DNA from: Kryptolebias marmoratus
Taxonomy: Eukaryota; Chordata; Actinopteri; Cyprinodontiformes; Rivulidae
Reading direction: 5' to 3'
Length of the DNA stretch: 64,000 bases
NCBI RefSeq assembly: GCF_001649575.2
Contig: NC_051434.1
Span: forward strand, 15,430,239 to 15,494,238
Shown: positions 14,601 to 27,860 of the stretch, in pieces
How the letters are laid out: each line of letters starts with the position of its first letter
How positions within the stretch are numbered: the stretch's first letter is position 1
Position numbers and translations under genes: made by a program
Notes under the pieces: generated by a model
What the model was told of the DNA's origin: nothing
The model's input: the letters and a program-made list of their open reading frames with translations, nothing else
Databases searched by the model: none

Positions 14601-17600
14601 TTAATTTATAAGCCAGCAGTCATGTCCGGTACATGTAGGCACTCGAGCAAAGCAGACTTTTAAATAGTTGAAAAGGCTTGACTGAGGATAGTTACAAGTC
14701 AATTTGGCACCCACTGACAAAAATTCATGAAGGCAGGCGTAAACACAGACCCAAACCCCATGTTGCATGCAACAAATCCACAACAAATCAGAGGGCAGCA
14801 GTTGCAGCATCTGTCCTGACTGCAGCTACATCTCATGTGAGATTTTAATTTCATGACAGTGAATTCCTGCAGCCTCAGCTAAAGAGGGATAAAATCTAAT
14901 CAGCATGCTTTATTTTTAAGACCATTATGCATCATGCTAAATCGGCGCCGTATCAAAATGACTTTGCATTATTAAAGAAATCGGTGTTGTCACTTAATAC
15001 CCACTTTAAAAAAAAGGAACATTATTTCAGAGATGTTTTGAAACTCATCTTTTGAAAATTAAATCTGTATTCTCTATTTTTTTTTATTTCAGCCTTTTAT
15101 AAAACTGAATGTTTTGAGTTGTGTTTAATGACTTAATTACTTGATTAGATAATTTTCTTGCACATCTAGCAATATGACAGATGCTTTTATCACAATTAGG
15201 TCAATTTAAATCAAAATGTTATGCAGAACAAAGCAAATCAATCACGTCATGATACAACTTTTGATGTTTGATACCAAAGAAAAACTCGAACAAGTATTTG
15301 CTTTGACTATTCTACATCAGATGTCCTTCTGACAAAGCATAACTTGCTCATTTTTAAGTGCCTCTTAGATAAAAGATTATTGGGCTATAATCACAAAACA
15401 CAGTTTGTAAATGTTGAAAAGGGCACACCCCACTATACAAAGAAATTAATTTGTCAGTCGCAGGATTATAATAAGTCTTCTCCCTGAGGGCCCATAATAC
15501 CACATACATGAAAACGGTGTGTTAAAATTAGAGTAAATATTTAACATAATTAGAAACCAAACTGCATGAAATGATATTAAAGAAATAATTTATAAAGGTA
15601 TTTCACCCTCAAGCATTTTCTAAGCGGAGTACAAATACGAGTTATGAAATTAAGAAGCCTAAGGCAGGAGAAAGAATGAGCAGGATGAATTTGAAATAAT
15701 CTTGGATTATTCCTGGACTAAGAATAAATTTGATTATGAGATTGGAACAGGCAGAAAATGATTTTTATCAAATTGGGCACTAACATCAATAAGGGCAGGG
15801 CTGCCATGGAACCAGGTGTACAGTAATTCCTACTTTGTATGCAGGACATTTGGTCAGGCTGCCTAGCTGTTGTCAGACACGCACTTCTCAGGTGGAATGT
15901 CCTGCAGGAGAGCTTCGTGTGGGCCAAAAGGGGGAGGGAGTGGAAGCCAACATCTGGTCAGGTGCTGGAGTCACACCAAGAGTCCACTGCTGATCCACAG
16001 AAGCAGCCATAGAACGTCTAATGCCCAAATTGAAGACAATTTTGATGATTCTAAATAATTAACAGTTGTATAAAGAAAGGTTTGTAAGCCAAGTGTTGGT
16101 TTAATCTGGACCAAATTACAAAAACTTCCAAACTCAAATTAATTGAGAAAAAAAAAACCATCTGTGACTTGCTGGTGATGCAAGTTGACAAAAAGGATAT
16201 GGTTGAGCTGACTGGGGAGTGACTGGAACAAAAACTAAAAGGTGCACTAATTTAATTTGGCAAAACGACACAAAACTACATGAATGGAAGAAGAGACTAA
16301 CAGCAAACTGAAGACATGCAACAAGCTGAACAAACAACCTGAAACAGGAGTTTTACCTGTTGTTTAAGGTGCTTCTGAGTGCTTTAAGTCTGGGTTTCAG
16401 CCAGTCACAACATCTTATTTTTCTCTGCCTTGTTTTAGGAGGATTACAATGAAAGAAGGAGTTAAGGATTAGGCATTAAAAAATAAATAAACTTAGACTA
16501 TTCTCTTGCTCTGAAAAACATTTTTAAAACATCCTCACCCATGTAAATGTCACATAAATAAGTCATGGATTACGGATAACTTTATTATAGTATATATAAA
16601 GCGATATAAACTCTTTGCAAATCTAAAACTGAAGATAACTGCATAATGCTGTACATAAAAGCTCTGCTTGTTCAAAGTGAAACCAGCAGAGAACAGAACA
16701 AAGACAAAATGTAAATATTTCTACATAAACCTCTTAATGTTTTTTTTCTCCAAAAAAAGAACAATTAATAAATGTTTGCTTGCGCTAGAATAATCTTCAC
16801 AGCTCTCTCAGACAGGTCAGTATTTGCGAGAGGGAGCTGGTAGCCGGGGCTCGTGCTCTCTTTATGAGTCATTCTCTCTGGTCTCCCGAGAGAGCCCACT
16901 AAAAAGTGTGGGAGCATCTCTGCAGCCATCTTTCTCTGTTTAGACAGGAGGGAGAAAGGGTGCAATAGATCTGCTGTGAGCCTCTAACTTTCAATGATCT
17001 CCTTAATCAGCCCTAATTACTGCCTCAAAGTTATGGGACTCTCTGTGTTGGTTGTTAAGAGGAAAGCCAAATACTGTAACTACAGCATTTTACCTGCCAT
17101 TAAAAATAAAATATTTATCAACACACAATCATAAAATACTACAATGAGTTGTGCAGAACATTCTGTAGTACAAAACATTGGGCATAAATTTTTTATATAC
17201 TTATTTTTCCCATTAAATGTACTAACATTAAAATCCAATTAAAAAATCAGGTATATAAGCAGATCAAACATCTTATATTTTACTCTGCTTTGATCCTTTA
17301 GCAGAGCTGCAAAGCCTCTTTAGAAGACCAGCAGAGGGCCCCACTAATAGGGTTCAAAACCCACACAAGTCTTCATTGCTAATCCAGCCTCCCAACTTTC
17401 TCAATAATCAGATGGGTTCTGATGGCCTCGTGGGAAGAAAGCCCCTTCCATATTGATTCCTCCCAAAATTCACAGGACCCAACAGATCTATATTAACATC
17501 ATAGTACCAGACTGCCTTTCAGATGTTCCCTCAGGAGATTTTTAAAAGAACTTAAAGTCAGTGCGGTGTTAACACGCTGTAAAGCTCATAGTCCTTTGCC

Positions 17601-19231
17601 TTTTTTCCCCCTTTTTCTAGTTCCACCTGTTTGTCAATAATGCTTATTTTCTTTAAAGATAAGCAAGCAAATAGGCTGAAATTGACACCCCAAAATAAAA
17701 AGGCTCGTCTTAGCCCTTGCTTACTTTCATCTAGCTGAATATGTATCTCTTGTACTATGACACAACAACCATCTTTTGTTTCATCTCTTGATTTTGTGTA
17801 TCATTAGAAATATAGAATTTTGCTTTTTAAGACTCTACACCATGGCAATTACTGGAAAAAAAAAAAATCAAAAAAGAGAGAAAAAAATGGTTTGAAAATG
17901 TTACACTAACTGGAAAGGAAACAGATGCACACAGGTACCAGAAACACCACAGGGTGACTCATCCATGCACCAGAAATTGCCAAAACATCACCACAGTCTT
18001 TGTTTTCTCTGCCTACTCATTTGCATTTTTATTCATTCTGTCTACACATGATATTTTCCCCAAATCTTCATGCATTTGTCTCTTTTAGTTAAAAAGTCAC
18101 TGACACAGCGGTTCTAACGTGAGCCCATTCAGAGACTTGTTCCGAGTCATAAATAGAAAGCTAAGGGATGCAAAAAAGAAGAAAAAAGGAAGAAAGGTCT
18201 TATTTTACTGCTGTGTTCAAAGCTTTGAGTTTCACAACCTATTTTATCTATAAGAAAAACAGGGCTTCATCACACTCTTTTTACTATGACTCCTTGTAAT
18301 CCTTTAAACTGTGTTACTTTAAGTCACCATGCCTTACACAAAATATTAATAATTAAAAACAGTAATAAATCCTCCTAGCAAACTTACTTTTTAGGATCAA
18401 ACTGTGTCATGTTGCGAGAAAACAAACCCAAGAACTGCACACCACCTTTTACTTTTTTATTAGGATTGCATGTTTAAACCTCAACTCAGACATGTGAGAT
18501 GCAGAGTCACCTATCTGTAGATACAAGTACTCAAGATCCTGAGATAAACGTGGTGTTGTATTTTATGGAATATTAGGAGACCTATAAACTCCTCATTTCA
18601 CTTCACATTACCCGAGTCTGGGTGTGTGAGAGTGTTTTGTTCTCATTCTGTTTAAAACATGCTTTGATCTTCTTTTCCACAAGTTACAGTAAATGTCAAA
18701 CAGGGCAGGTAGAATTAAGCCTTAAAGTTATCAGAGCAAAGTGGAAGTGGGCCAAGTTATCTTCCATTATACAACAGAAAGTGGAGACATTCACTCTAGC
18801 TGATACAGCTTGATGTCTTTTTCCATTAGCTTTTATTGGTCTTCAAGTCTAAAACCATTTAAAAGAGATAACATGCACTCATATACTTTTGGTTTTTATT
18901 GCTATATATTTTATTCAGCTTTGAAAAGGTATTAACCCATTTCCTGTTTCTGTTTTATATTATCACCCTGTGCACTGCTGAGAGGAGACTGCAGGTAAAT
19001 ATTAGCATCATCAATCAACTAAAGTGGAAAGAGAAAAGATGAAAAACACCTCAAGGTAGAAGAGACGAGCTTGCATTTATACATCACACATAACCATGAC
19101 GGATTTGTCATAAAAGCGCCATCTAATTAAGAAGACTCAATTTGCTTCCTCCTGAGTCAGCAGTGACCTTTCACCCCACTTGTCACCTTATCTGTGAGAC
19201 ATCCATCACTTCTGCTTTTGCAGGTAACAAT

Positions 19232-19253
19232 AAAAAAAAAAAAAAAAAAAAAA
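19232..19253. repeat. Poly(A) tract
   Basis: A run of about 22 A. No retroposed copy was recognised immediately upstream, so its origin is unclear. Confidence 0.9.
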
Positions 19254-19764
19254 CATTAACATGCAACCATCTGCAAGCTATCTGTGTGCAAAACAGAAAC
19301 TCAGCCCTGTGCGAAACCCAGATGTTGGATGTGTTTGCATAGCAGACATACTGATGCTTGGATGAGTTATCAGATCTTTTATTTTATATACATACGAGAA
19401 ACCGAAACTTTAAGATCTTTAAGTCTGTGCTTTAAACTTAGAAATATGTGGTACAAAAAGACAGAAATATAAAGACAAATGTAAAAAGGTTCTGTTTGGG
19501 CTTTAGTGTGGTTGCTCTGCTGTTATTGTCTAATTTGATGTAGTTTTCAATAAGTTCAAAATAAGTGCAGGAATACGGAGCCTTCAAATCTGAGGCAGAG
19601 TCACAGTGTCCTTCAGCAGCAATTTCTGGAAACTATCATTGCCTTTTTATTTTATCATCTATCTTTGCGAGTTACAAGATAAAAACTGTTCTGCTTTGAG
19701 CCAAAAAAAAAAAAAGTGCCAACTTTGTCTAAATGAGTGCAATTGTCCAACTCTGCAACTTGTA

Positions 19765-20145
19765 TTGAATTAAAGTAAAGGCCAACTGATATAAATTATC
19801 AGCCAATCCGTAGAAATCAGGGCAGCTGACGGCTGATATACTGCATCAGGTTTTTGGCCAATATGTAATTTTAAATCTAAAAATACATAATTATAGCTTA
19901 ATTTAAATAAACATGTACTTAACACCCCTTAAAAGAACTGGTACACTTAAAACATATTTATAGGAGTATTCTTAAATAAAAAATAATTAAAAAAAAAAAA
20001 AAAATCATTAAATATATGGTGGCCTGCAGCTGGTTGTAGCAGCTGCTGCTGCATTTTTTTACCTACTTGGTAAGTGATTAAGCATGCACAGGCACAGCCA
20101 ATATCCTTTTTTTTAAGTGGCTAATATTGGCCAATTAATTCATCC
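19765..20145. repeat. Possible dispersed repeat with GGCCAA-TAT terminal motifs
   Basis: The left part reads GGCCAACTGATATAAATTAT then CAGCCAATCC. The right part reads GGCTAATATTGGCCAATTAA. Both contain the ATATYGGCCAAT-like motif seen in a family of fish repeats. The ends do not pair cleanly and no target duplication was found, so this is a tentative call. Confidence 0.35.
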
Positions 20146-21242
20146 ACCATTCAGTAAAATTATAACACAGATTCAATCTATAATACGAGTTGCGCTGTTG
20201 ATTTACTATTTAAAAAGCAAATATTGTGCTTTAAAACAGCAGCAATTTAAAGCTACCACACTAAAAATGCAAACAGCTGAACTTAAGGAGGTTATCCATG
20301 ATAGAAAAAAGGTGACACAAAATAATACATCAGAAAAACAAGATACAAGGTATCTGAAGACTCCTTTGTTGCAAACATCAAAACTTGTTCTACTGACTGT
20401 AATTTTCTTTTTTACTTCATTTTAAACATACTGTTAATATTCCAAATTGTAACAGATTTTGTTTAAAGCATAAAAATGTTGAAAACATCAGTGCACTGCT
20501 TAAAGAAAACAAACTTCTTCAGCTATACTTTACTCTATGACTGCTTGGAATTTCTAAGATTTTTTACTGGTTTAGTTTGCTGTTTATGAATAAAACATAA
20601 GGATTTCATATGGATAAACCCTGCTGTTATCTGCATGTGAAAAGATAAATAGATAAATATATAGACGGAGAGGGAGAACATTTAAATGGTTGCAGTATGA
20701 GGGCAGATATTACCCCCATTCCCTATAGTCATTCCTTCACTTTGTGGATTAATGAAGCCCTAATAGCCCATGTCATTAAGCTGGGTGGTCACTGACTAGA
20801 CTGTATAGCCCTGAAGATTCAGTCATAATCATATACTGTAAGCCATTTTGTAGATATAAACCAGAGAGTGAGTTTAAGATGGTAATAATATAAATGGGAT
20901 TGTCTGATCTATTGCAATGTAAAATTCTGAGGTGATGTCTTTCCATTCGGGTGGAAATTTTAATAGACATTTCTATCAAGTTTTACTTTGTCACCTTTTT
21001 AGTTCCATCTCTATCCAACAACTGCAAGACAGTAACAAATACCATAGAGCAAAAGGTGGGCAACTACTCCCAGAGGGCCACATAAAGAACTGGGACTGCA
21101 GCGGAGAGCTGGACGAACAGATTAAACTCATTCTCCTGTTATAGTGAGAATGTAAACTTTATATTTAATGTAAATAATGAACTTTCACAAATACAATTGT
21201 GAAAGCTATGAATTTTTTATCTGTATATAATATCCTACCCAG

Positions 21243-21268
21243 GTGTGTGTGTGTGTGTGTGTGTGTGT
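21243..21268. repeat. (GT)n microsatellite
   Basis: About 13 GT units, followed by GTATGTAAACACACAGACAC, so the GT tract is followed by a short CA tract that could fold back on it. Confidence 0.95.
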
Positions 21269-21699
21269 ATGTAAACACACAGACACACACTTTGTATGAA
21301 TATTTATCTTTTTATAGTGTGCTGACATGATTTATCTCCACATAGTATGTATCGTTTGCGTCCGCAATCTCCTCCATCTCAGAGCTAATGTCTCCAGCCA
21401 TTCTCATTTAACAATGACAGTTTTCAAAGAGGTTTTCCTAAAACTGCAAAAACAAATTTTCACTACATTGAGAAAAAAAATAACAGTGTGGCATTTTATA
21501 TTGTTCATAACACTGACAGAACTTTGTGTTGAGAAAAAAAAAAAAAACTATTATCTTACGATATCAATAAGGTGATGCCATAATGCTTTTAGCATTTCTA
21601 GAGTACACAACATGTCAAGAGTGAGCAGAGTGTTACCCTCTGTTGATAATGTAATACCTAACAATGAAAACTAATAAAATAAAAGTGGTTTGGCTACAC

Positions 21700-21923
21700 C
21701 AGGGGTGTCAAACTCCAGGCCTCGAGGACCACTGTCCTGGGAGTTTTAGGTTTTTCTGCTTCAACACACCTGATTCAGATGGATTAATTACCTCCTCACT
21801 AAATCATCAGGCTCTCCAGGAGCATGGCAACAAGTCATCCATTTAAACCAGGTGTTTTAAACCAAGAACACATCTAAAACATGCAGGACAGCAGCCCCCG
21901 AGGAATGGAGTTTGACACCCCTG
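21700..21923. mobile_element. hAT-type non-autonomous element (MITE) with 8-bp TSD
   Basis: The element is 224 bp with terminal inverted repeats. The left end is CAGGGGTGTCAAACTCCAGG; the right end, reverse-complemented, is CAGGGGTGTCAAACTCCATT, so 18 bases match. It is flanked on both sides by the identical octamer GGCTACAC (21692-21699 and 21924-21931). An 8-bp target duplication and CAGGGGTG ends are typical of hAT transposons. It has no coding capacity and would have needed a transposase made elsewhere. A perfect target duplication suggests a fairly recent insertion. Confidence 0.92.
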
Positions 21924-21950
21924 GGCTACACGATGGGAGACCCAAAATAG

Positions 21951-22025
21951 GAGGCAAAGCAAGGCAGCTTTATTTGTACAGCACATTTCAGCAACAGGGC
22001 AACTCAAGGTGCTTTCCATAAACAA
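21951..22025 (+). repeat. Teleost dispersed repeat (AAGGCAGCTTTATTTGTACAG type)
   Basis: The segment GCAAGGCAGCTTTATTTGTA, then CAGCACATTTCAGCAACAGG, then CAACTCAAGGTGCTTTCCAT is a very common fish repeat motif. It begins about 20 bp after the target duplication of the hAT-type element. The family name is not certain. Confidence 0.65.
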
Positions 22026-24879
22026 TCAATTACTTGCATCCGACTTGGCAGATTTAAGTTAAAATGTTATAAGGCTGATGATATGGGGCTATTGTAGCAA
22101 TAGACACATACTGTCATCATGGAAAATATTTCTAAGGTTAGATCCCTCACCCCCTTATTTTGGAGTGGTATTGTTAAATCATTAAGTGCTAATAGGGTTG
22201 TTAAACAATAAAGAAGTGTAAGAAAAGGTGGCATGATGCCAGAAATAGATTCAATTTTAAACTTGTTGAGATTAAAGATTGTATTTTTTGTGTTTTATTC
22301 TTTTTTTTTTTATTTGTTTTATATATTATATTTTAGCTATGAAGTTAGATTGGTCAGTTGGTTTTGCAATCATAATCCATTCTGAATGTAGACAACAACA
22401 AAGGGATTTGACAAGATATTATAGTTATATTAATTATTCATACATTGGAGAGATGATTTCCAAATGTCAGCCATTACAGAAAAAAAAATCAAAATGTTGA
22501 TTTAGGGTTTCTCTTTTATGTCACTCTGATTGAAAAGATAGTAGTGCAGCAGAGAACTCCTCTTCCACTGTCTCTTTTACTGGGTTGCAAATACCACCGA
22601 CTCCGTAGGGATGTTAAATATTTCACAAGCTGCATATAGCAAATGCGACTGATCTCTAAAAATTTGCTACAACACAAGTTTACATAAATATAGACTGTTT
22701 TTTTATTTAAAATTTATGCTGAAAACATCATTTAGGAAGAAAAAGACAAACTGGGTCTAAGCTGAGGGACACAAGTTGATTGGCAGTGCAGTTTGAGGAA
22801 CACATCACTCTTTTTAAATTATATGTGAAATATGCAATGTTTGCTTTAGTTTAGTGGGTGTAAAAGCTTATTATTTACATCAATTTGGCTGTTTTGTTTT
22901 GGCTTTTTTCATTTTGTTTTTTTTAAGTCAAAAAATCTGAGTGAACATCTAATTTACATGTAAAAATAAAAGTAGTAACTTGACAAAAATATTCACAAAT
23001 CACTATTTCAATAGCAGAAAATGATGTAAACAAATAACAAAATGGTTATTTAAAGCTGTCAGAGTCTGAAAGGTGAGTGATAAAAGCTCTGACTAAACTC
23101 CTTTTTACTGACATCTGCAATATGTCTGAAACTCAAAGTGACTCAACTGTTTAGAGCAACAAATTACACAGCTAATAGTGAATCACTGTGCACAAATGCA
23201 TTCAAAAAATGCTTATGAAAATGTAGACATTTACATGTATGGATAGGTATTGCTAAAATTATTTGTTAAAAAAATATTTGCCTTCTAATTACTTTATCAG
23301 TCTACTTCCATTTCCCATACTGTTTCACTTCACAGCATGCATTTCATTTGAGAATACCCTTCTGCTAAATAAGAAAACTTTTTTTTTCCCCCCCACCTTT
23401 TTGAAAGAGCTTTACCAGAAATAAAAAAAACAACTAAAAACTAAAATTTCTTTCAAATGAAAAAAAAAAAAAAATTCTGTTGGTGCGGTAATTGGACTGA
23501 CAGCAATAACTTCAGGTAATTGGGACAAGAGTAGCCTAATGGCAGCACAATTGCAGCACTGCCGTTAATTTCTTTCCCATTAATACTGAGCCCCAAGCAG
23601 ACGGCTCTTAAGAGAAATCAAATAGGTTGTGGGGGTGGATGTGCGAAGGGAGTCACTTTGACAAGAACTAAGGCTAGAATCTGTGGCTGGTTCAGCAAAT
23701 TAAAATAATGCAAAAGGTGCCAATTTAGAGTTGGAGGCAAAAAGACAGTACATAGCACCGTGGTAAGTGCCCAAGAATTTTAAAACCATATAGTAACCAT
23801 ATATTATTTTCTGCAGTCCTGAAAGTGTGAAGACTATTGCAACAGATACACTTATAAATGCGATTCAAGTAGTGAATTGTGCAGCACATGTTTTTGATCC
23901 TCAGATTTAACAAAATATGCCAAAGAAATAAAATGAAAACTTTCAGTTGACAGCTCCACGTGATCAGGGCATCAAAGACTAAGTATGCTTTAGCCTTAGC
24001 AGGGTGGATGTGATTATAGCAGCTTTGACAGAGACCTTGTGTTAGCCGTCAATCAGCATCAGTCTTCCCGTGACAGACTGATGCTGAGCCTGCAGTAACA
24101 CAGTCACCGAGGGTAATGTATGTTGCTACACTTCGTAACAGGGACAGAGCCTTGAAGTAGAGCCTTGGCTGGCTATAATTTAGCATAATTTTGACTTTTT
24201 TGTCTTTTTTATAGCTTCTATTTCTTCACAAACTTGTTTGCTTGCTGAAGTTATGGCCTCAAAAGAAAGTGAACTTTCACTTTAAAATAATACCCTTCAG
24301 AAGTTGCAAAGATGGATTCTGGTCTAAGACTGACAAAAAAAAAAAATGTGACCGCAATACACTAAAGAAGCTTTTCTTTTCTTTAACATGAACACAGAAA
24401 TATGCATGTTAAAATCAAAGGGACTGCATTTACAATGAGTCATTCCACTAAATATTTGTCCCGTGCCAGTTTGACTTTTTATCGTTCCTCCATAGATAAG
24501 TAAATACACAAACCTTGACTGTTAAAAGGTTGATATTTTGCAACAGAGGGGTCTCAAGAAATTATATGACCTTCACTGTCTTAACTGTCCTAATTGGTTT
24601 CACTGGTGTCAGTGTGGATATGAAATGTCTGGACAGGCAGCTGGATACTACTGCTCACCATGTTCCATTTAGCTATGCTTCTTGTAATTCCTAACTTTGG
24701 TTACCCCCCCCAAAAAAAAAAAAAAAAAACAAGTACTCTTAAATAAATATGTTTCAGTCTCAGTTTTATGTTGCATTCGCATTATGTACAATGTAATAGT
24801 GCAAAACCTACACAAAGTAGCCAATCTTTAAAAAAGTAAATAAAAAAATAACGGTAATTTCACCTGTCACCTACTTTAG

Positions 24880-26595
24880 ATGGCATTAACTGGGCCTCGA
24901 GTACTAATGTAAACGACTTTGGTGCTATATTTGATAAGGACACGTCTTTCAGCTCCTACATACAAAATAATTAAAACAAAAATGTTACCCGGACCTCTTT
25001 CTTCAACCTGATCAGCTGTACTAAAATTAGGAATATTTTGTCCCAAAATGATGCATAGAAACTGGTTCATTTGTTTTTACTTCTAGGCTGGATTCATTTA
25101 ATTATTTATTATCAGGATGTCTAAAAAAATCTCTAAGAGTGTTTCAGTTGATCATTAATGCTGCTGTCATAGTTCTGATGAACGTTAAAAGGACAATTTG
25201 TAGTTTTCTAATTTTAGATTCTGTTTTTGGCTCCCTGTAAAATTGAGAATGAAATTTATAACTTGAAAAGCTCCCCAAAAAATCTATAATTCATATTTAG
25301 GATGTTAATGTTCCGTATTTTCCCAATAGAACATTTTGGTTGGTTTGGTTCTTTAGGTTTTTAAAAGTAGAACAGGAGGCAGAGTTTTCAGTTTTCAGGA
25401 TCATCTTTTGTGGAACCAACCTTCAGTTTCTGTCTGTGAGGCTGACACTGTCTCCCTTTTAGGACTAGGTTTGGGAATTTCCTTTTTTATAAGTCTTACA
25501 GTTAGGGTTGGTTTGGGTTTCCTGAGCTATTGAGGTGTCTGTGTTACATCTGCGCTGTGTTGCGATGGGGTCTGAGTTCCAAGTGGGGACACTGTCTTCA
25601 GGTACAATCCCTTCTTGGGAAGTGGATTGTGTTCTCCTAAGCTCACATTGTCGAAAAGCGACTGCACGAAGACGAATATGGAAAGTTATCCGTTGCATGG
25701 CCCAAGACCACAGCTTGTCACCATATAGGGAATTGAATGCACTTGAATCCATACTGTTAAAGTCTGTCCCAGTGGGATGTGTGTGTGTGTGTGTGTTATT
25801 CTACAGCTGGGTGTGGTAAATGTTTATAAAAAGAAGCAGCCCCAGAGGAACGGGGGATTTCATTGATTGGGCCAGAAGTCTCGATTCGGCAGAGACTCTG
25901 TTATTTTGAATAAACTCTCACTGTTCAAGAATAACTTATGTCTGTAAAGTCATTTCTTTTGATCAGTACATCATTGTTGCAATTATGAAGACCCAGGAGA
26001 ACGTCCACCTTTTGAAGATACTTCACTATCTCTTAGTTAGGCTGCTACAGGGTTAGACTGCTGAAGGACAAACTGAGCAGATGTCCTCTCTCTGCTGCTG
26101 CATTTTTGCATTCTCTGGTCTCCGTGTTTATACATGCAGTTATTGTTCTGATTAACCTGTGTTTGTGTTTGCTTCTTCTCATAGAAACTACACTTGTGTT
26201 TGTCTGTGTTGCATTCCTGTCCTCTCAATCCCAAACTGGTCAAGGGAGATGGTCATTCATCCTGAGCCTGGTTCAGCTGGAGGTTCCTTCTTGTTAAAAG
26301 GCAGTCATTTATTTTAACAGTTGCCTCTGTGCTTGCTCAAGATGGGGGACTGACAGAGAGAGAAGTAATGAAACAATCCGCTGGCTTCCTTAGATTGTAA
26401 AAGGTGGTCTAAGTGGCATTTTATAAAATACTGAATGCGATTGCATTATATTAGGATTGATTTGATTCTGGATCTGTTTTGAATTTGGATTTATGATTTG
26501 GTCCTGTTTTATTTTTGTTGTATAGTGCTCTTAGAGGACTTTTGTTGGGAATTGGCACAACAGTATATACATAAGATGAACTGGATTGAAAAATC
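24880..26595 (+). mobile_element. L2-like LINE relic: reverse transcriptase 3' part and 3' UTR
   Basis: The 5' part translates, with frameshifts and stops, to typical non-LTR reverse-transcriptase C-terminal blocks: FGAIFDKDTSFSSYI near 24915-24965, then RNILSQNDA near 25030-25060, then KLVH. Further on come the AP-KIENEIYNLK and WNQLSVSVR regions. The non-coding end (CTGAGCCTGGTTCAGCTGGA, GGTTCCTTCTTGTTAAAAGG, TGTATAGTGCTCTTAGAGGA, then a TATATA-ATAAGATGAACTGGATTG tail) matches fish L2-family tails. It is 5'-truncated and inactive, and is interrupted by an LTR at 25531-26025. The exact L2/Rex1 subfamily is uncertain. Confidence 0.78.
25531..26025 (+). mobile_element. Solo LTR of an LTR retroelement, inserted in the L2 relic
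   Basis: A 495-bp insertion begins TGAGGTGTC and ends GATACTTCA (TG...CA, imperfect inverted ends), flanked by CTAT on both sides (25527-25530 and 26026-26029). Removing it restores continuous LINE sequence (GAGCTAT then CTCTTAGTTAGG). Inside are a TATA-like TTTATAAAAAG at about 25824, a polyadenylation-like AATAAA at about 25910 and a GT tract at 25779-25796. No internal gag/pol/env sequence or second LTR is present, so it is a solo LTR from recombination. A 4-bp duplication fits Gypsy-type elements or some endogenous retroviruses; the lineage cannot be decided. The strand is inferred from the TATA to AATAAA order. Confidence 0.85.
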
Positions 26596-27724
26596 TTTAA
26601 TTGAACTCATGGAAAAATAAAAGGTCTACATCTCTAGATGTGTGTTTTTTTTAAATGTTGAGAAGTTGACAAATAGAAACATGATTGCACTATGAAAAAC
26701 AAAACAAAAACATAAAAATAATTTCACAATGCCAGCACTTTTGTAATTAAAAGACAATTATAAGTAATTTAGTCACAGTAAAACATGGACTTCATTTTTT
26801 AAACAGCTGTTCAACTAAAAATAAAGACAAATGGAAAACCCCATACTAATTACTGCATAAGAGAAACAAACATTATCTGCAATAAAAAAGAAACATGCTT
26901 TTAGTATTTTGTCTTAAGTTAAAAATATAATCAGTGACATTCACTTGTGAATTGATGCGTCTATATATAATGATTAGTATTCAAAGTCAAACACAAATAA
27001 ATGTAAGAAACATGACAAATAATGTGTGAACTAGAATTAAAAACAAGGCAAACATACTGGAGCTGTGAACATAAAAAAAATGTATTCATGTAATTCAAAG
27101 TTTTATCCTCTTTCCTCTTTTTCTTTTACTGAAAATGCTACTAAACAAGACTACTGCACTGAAATAATCCAGTTAAAATAATACTCATTTCACTCATTTT
27201 ATAACCCCCTTAATCCCATTAATGGTTGTGTGGAGCTGGTGTTTATATCCCCAGTATCAACTAGTCACAGATCACCAGTCCAATGAAGTTCTGCCCATGA
27301 ACATCCCAGTTTAGCCCCATTAAAAATATATCCCTCTAGCTCTGTGTGGAGTGAGGAAGTCAACATTTGTTGTCTTGTGATCTGTCAGAAACCACCCTGA
27401 GCAGTTGTTGTGTATGCCTGATAATTAGCCTCAAATTTGTCACTTTTTATGTGCACACATGCTTAGATGGCCGAGACTGAGGCAATACGTGTAAGCTGCT
27501 ACAAGTAACTACATCTACAATAAAACAAAACAATGTTTTTTTGTCATTTTTTAAGCTAGTCCTAAATGAAACAGGTTGGGTGCGAGATGATTACAACATA
27601 GAAGAAAGTAAACCATACAAACCACAGTCTATTCTAATTTTAAAATAATATGCCCCATGTACCTTAGTTTTATCTAATGATTAGCATTTTAAAACAGATT
27701 CAGAACCTAATATGGGAATCACAA

Positions 27725-27860
27725 TCCTAAATCTTATGGACAACTGCAATCCGTGGACAGATTTTCAGTCTATCACAGGGACACACAGGGAAAACAACAC
27801 TGAACATTCAGCAATAATAATGTATGACCCCTGCTTGACCAGTTTGTTTCTGGTTTGTGG
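27725..27860 (-). repeat. Possible highly decayed SINE body
   Basis: GGACAGATTTTCAGTCTATC then ACAGGGACACACAGGGAAAA resembles the block GGACAGGT-GCAAGTCCATCACAGGGACACA in the better copies at 36160 and 50408. The rest cannot be aligned by eye. Confidence 0.35.
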
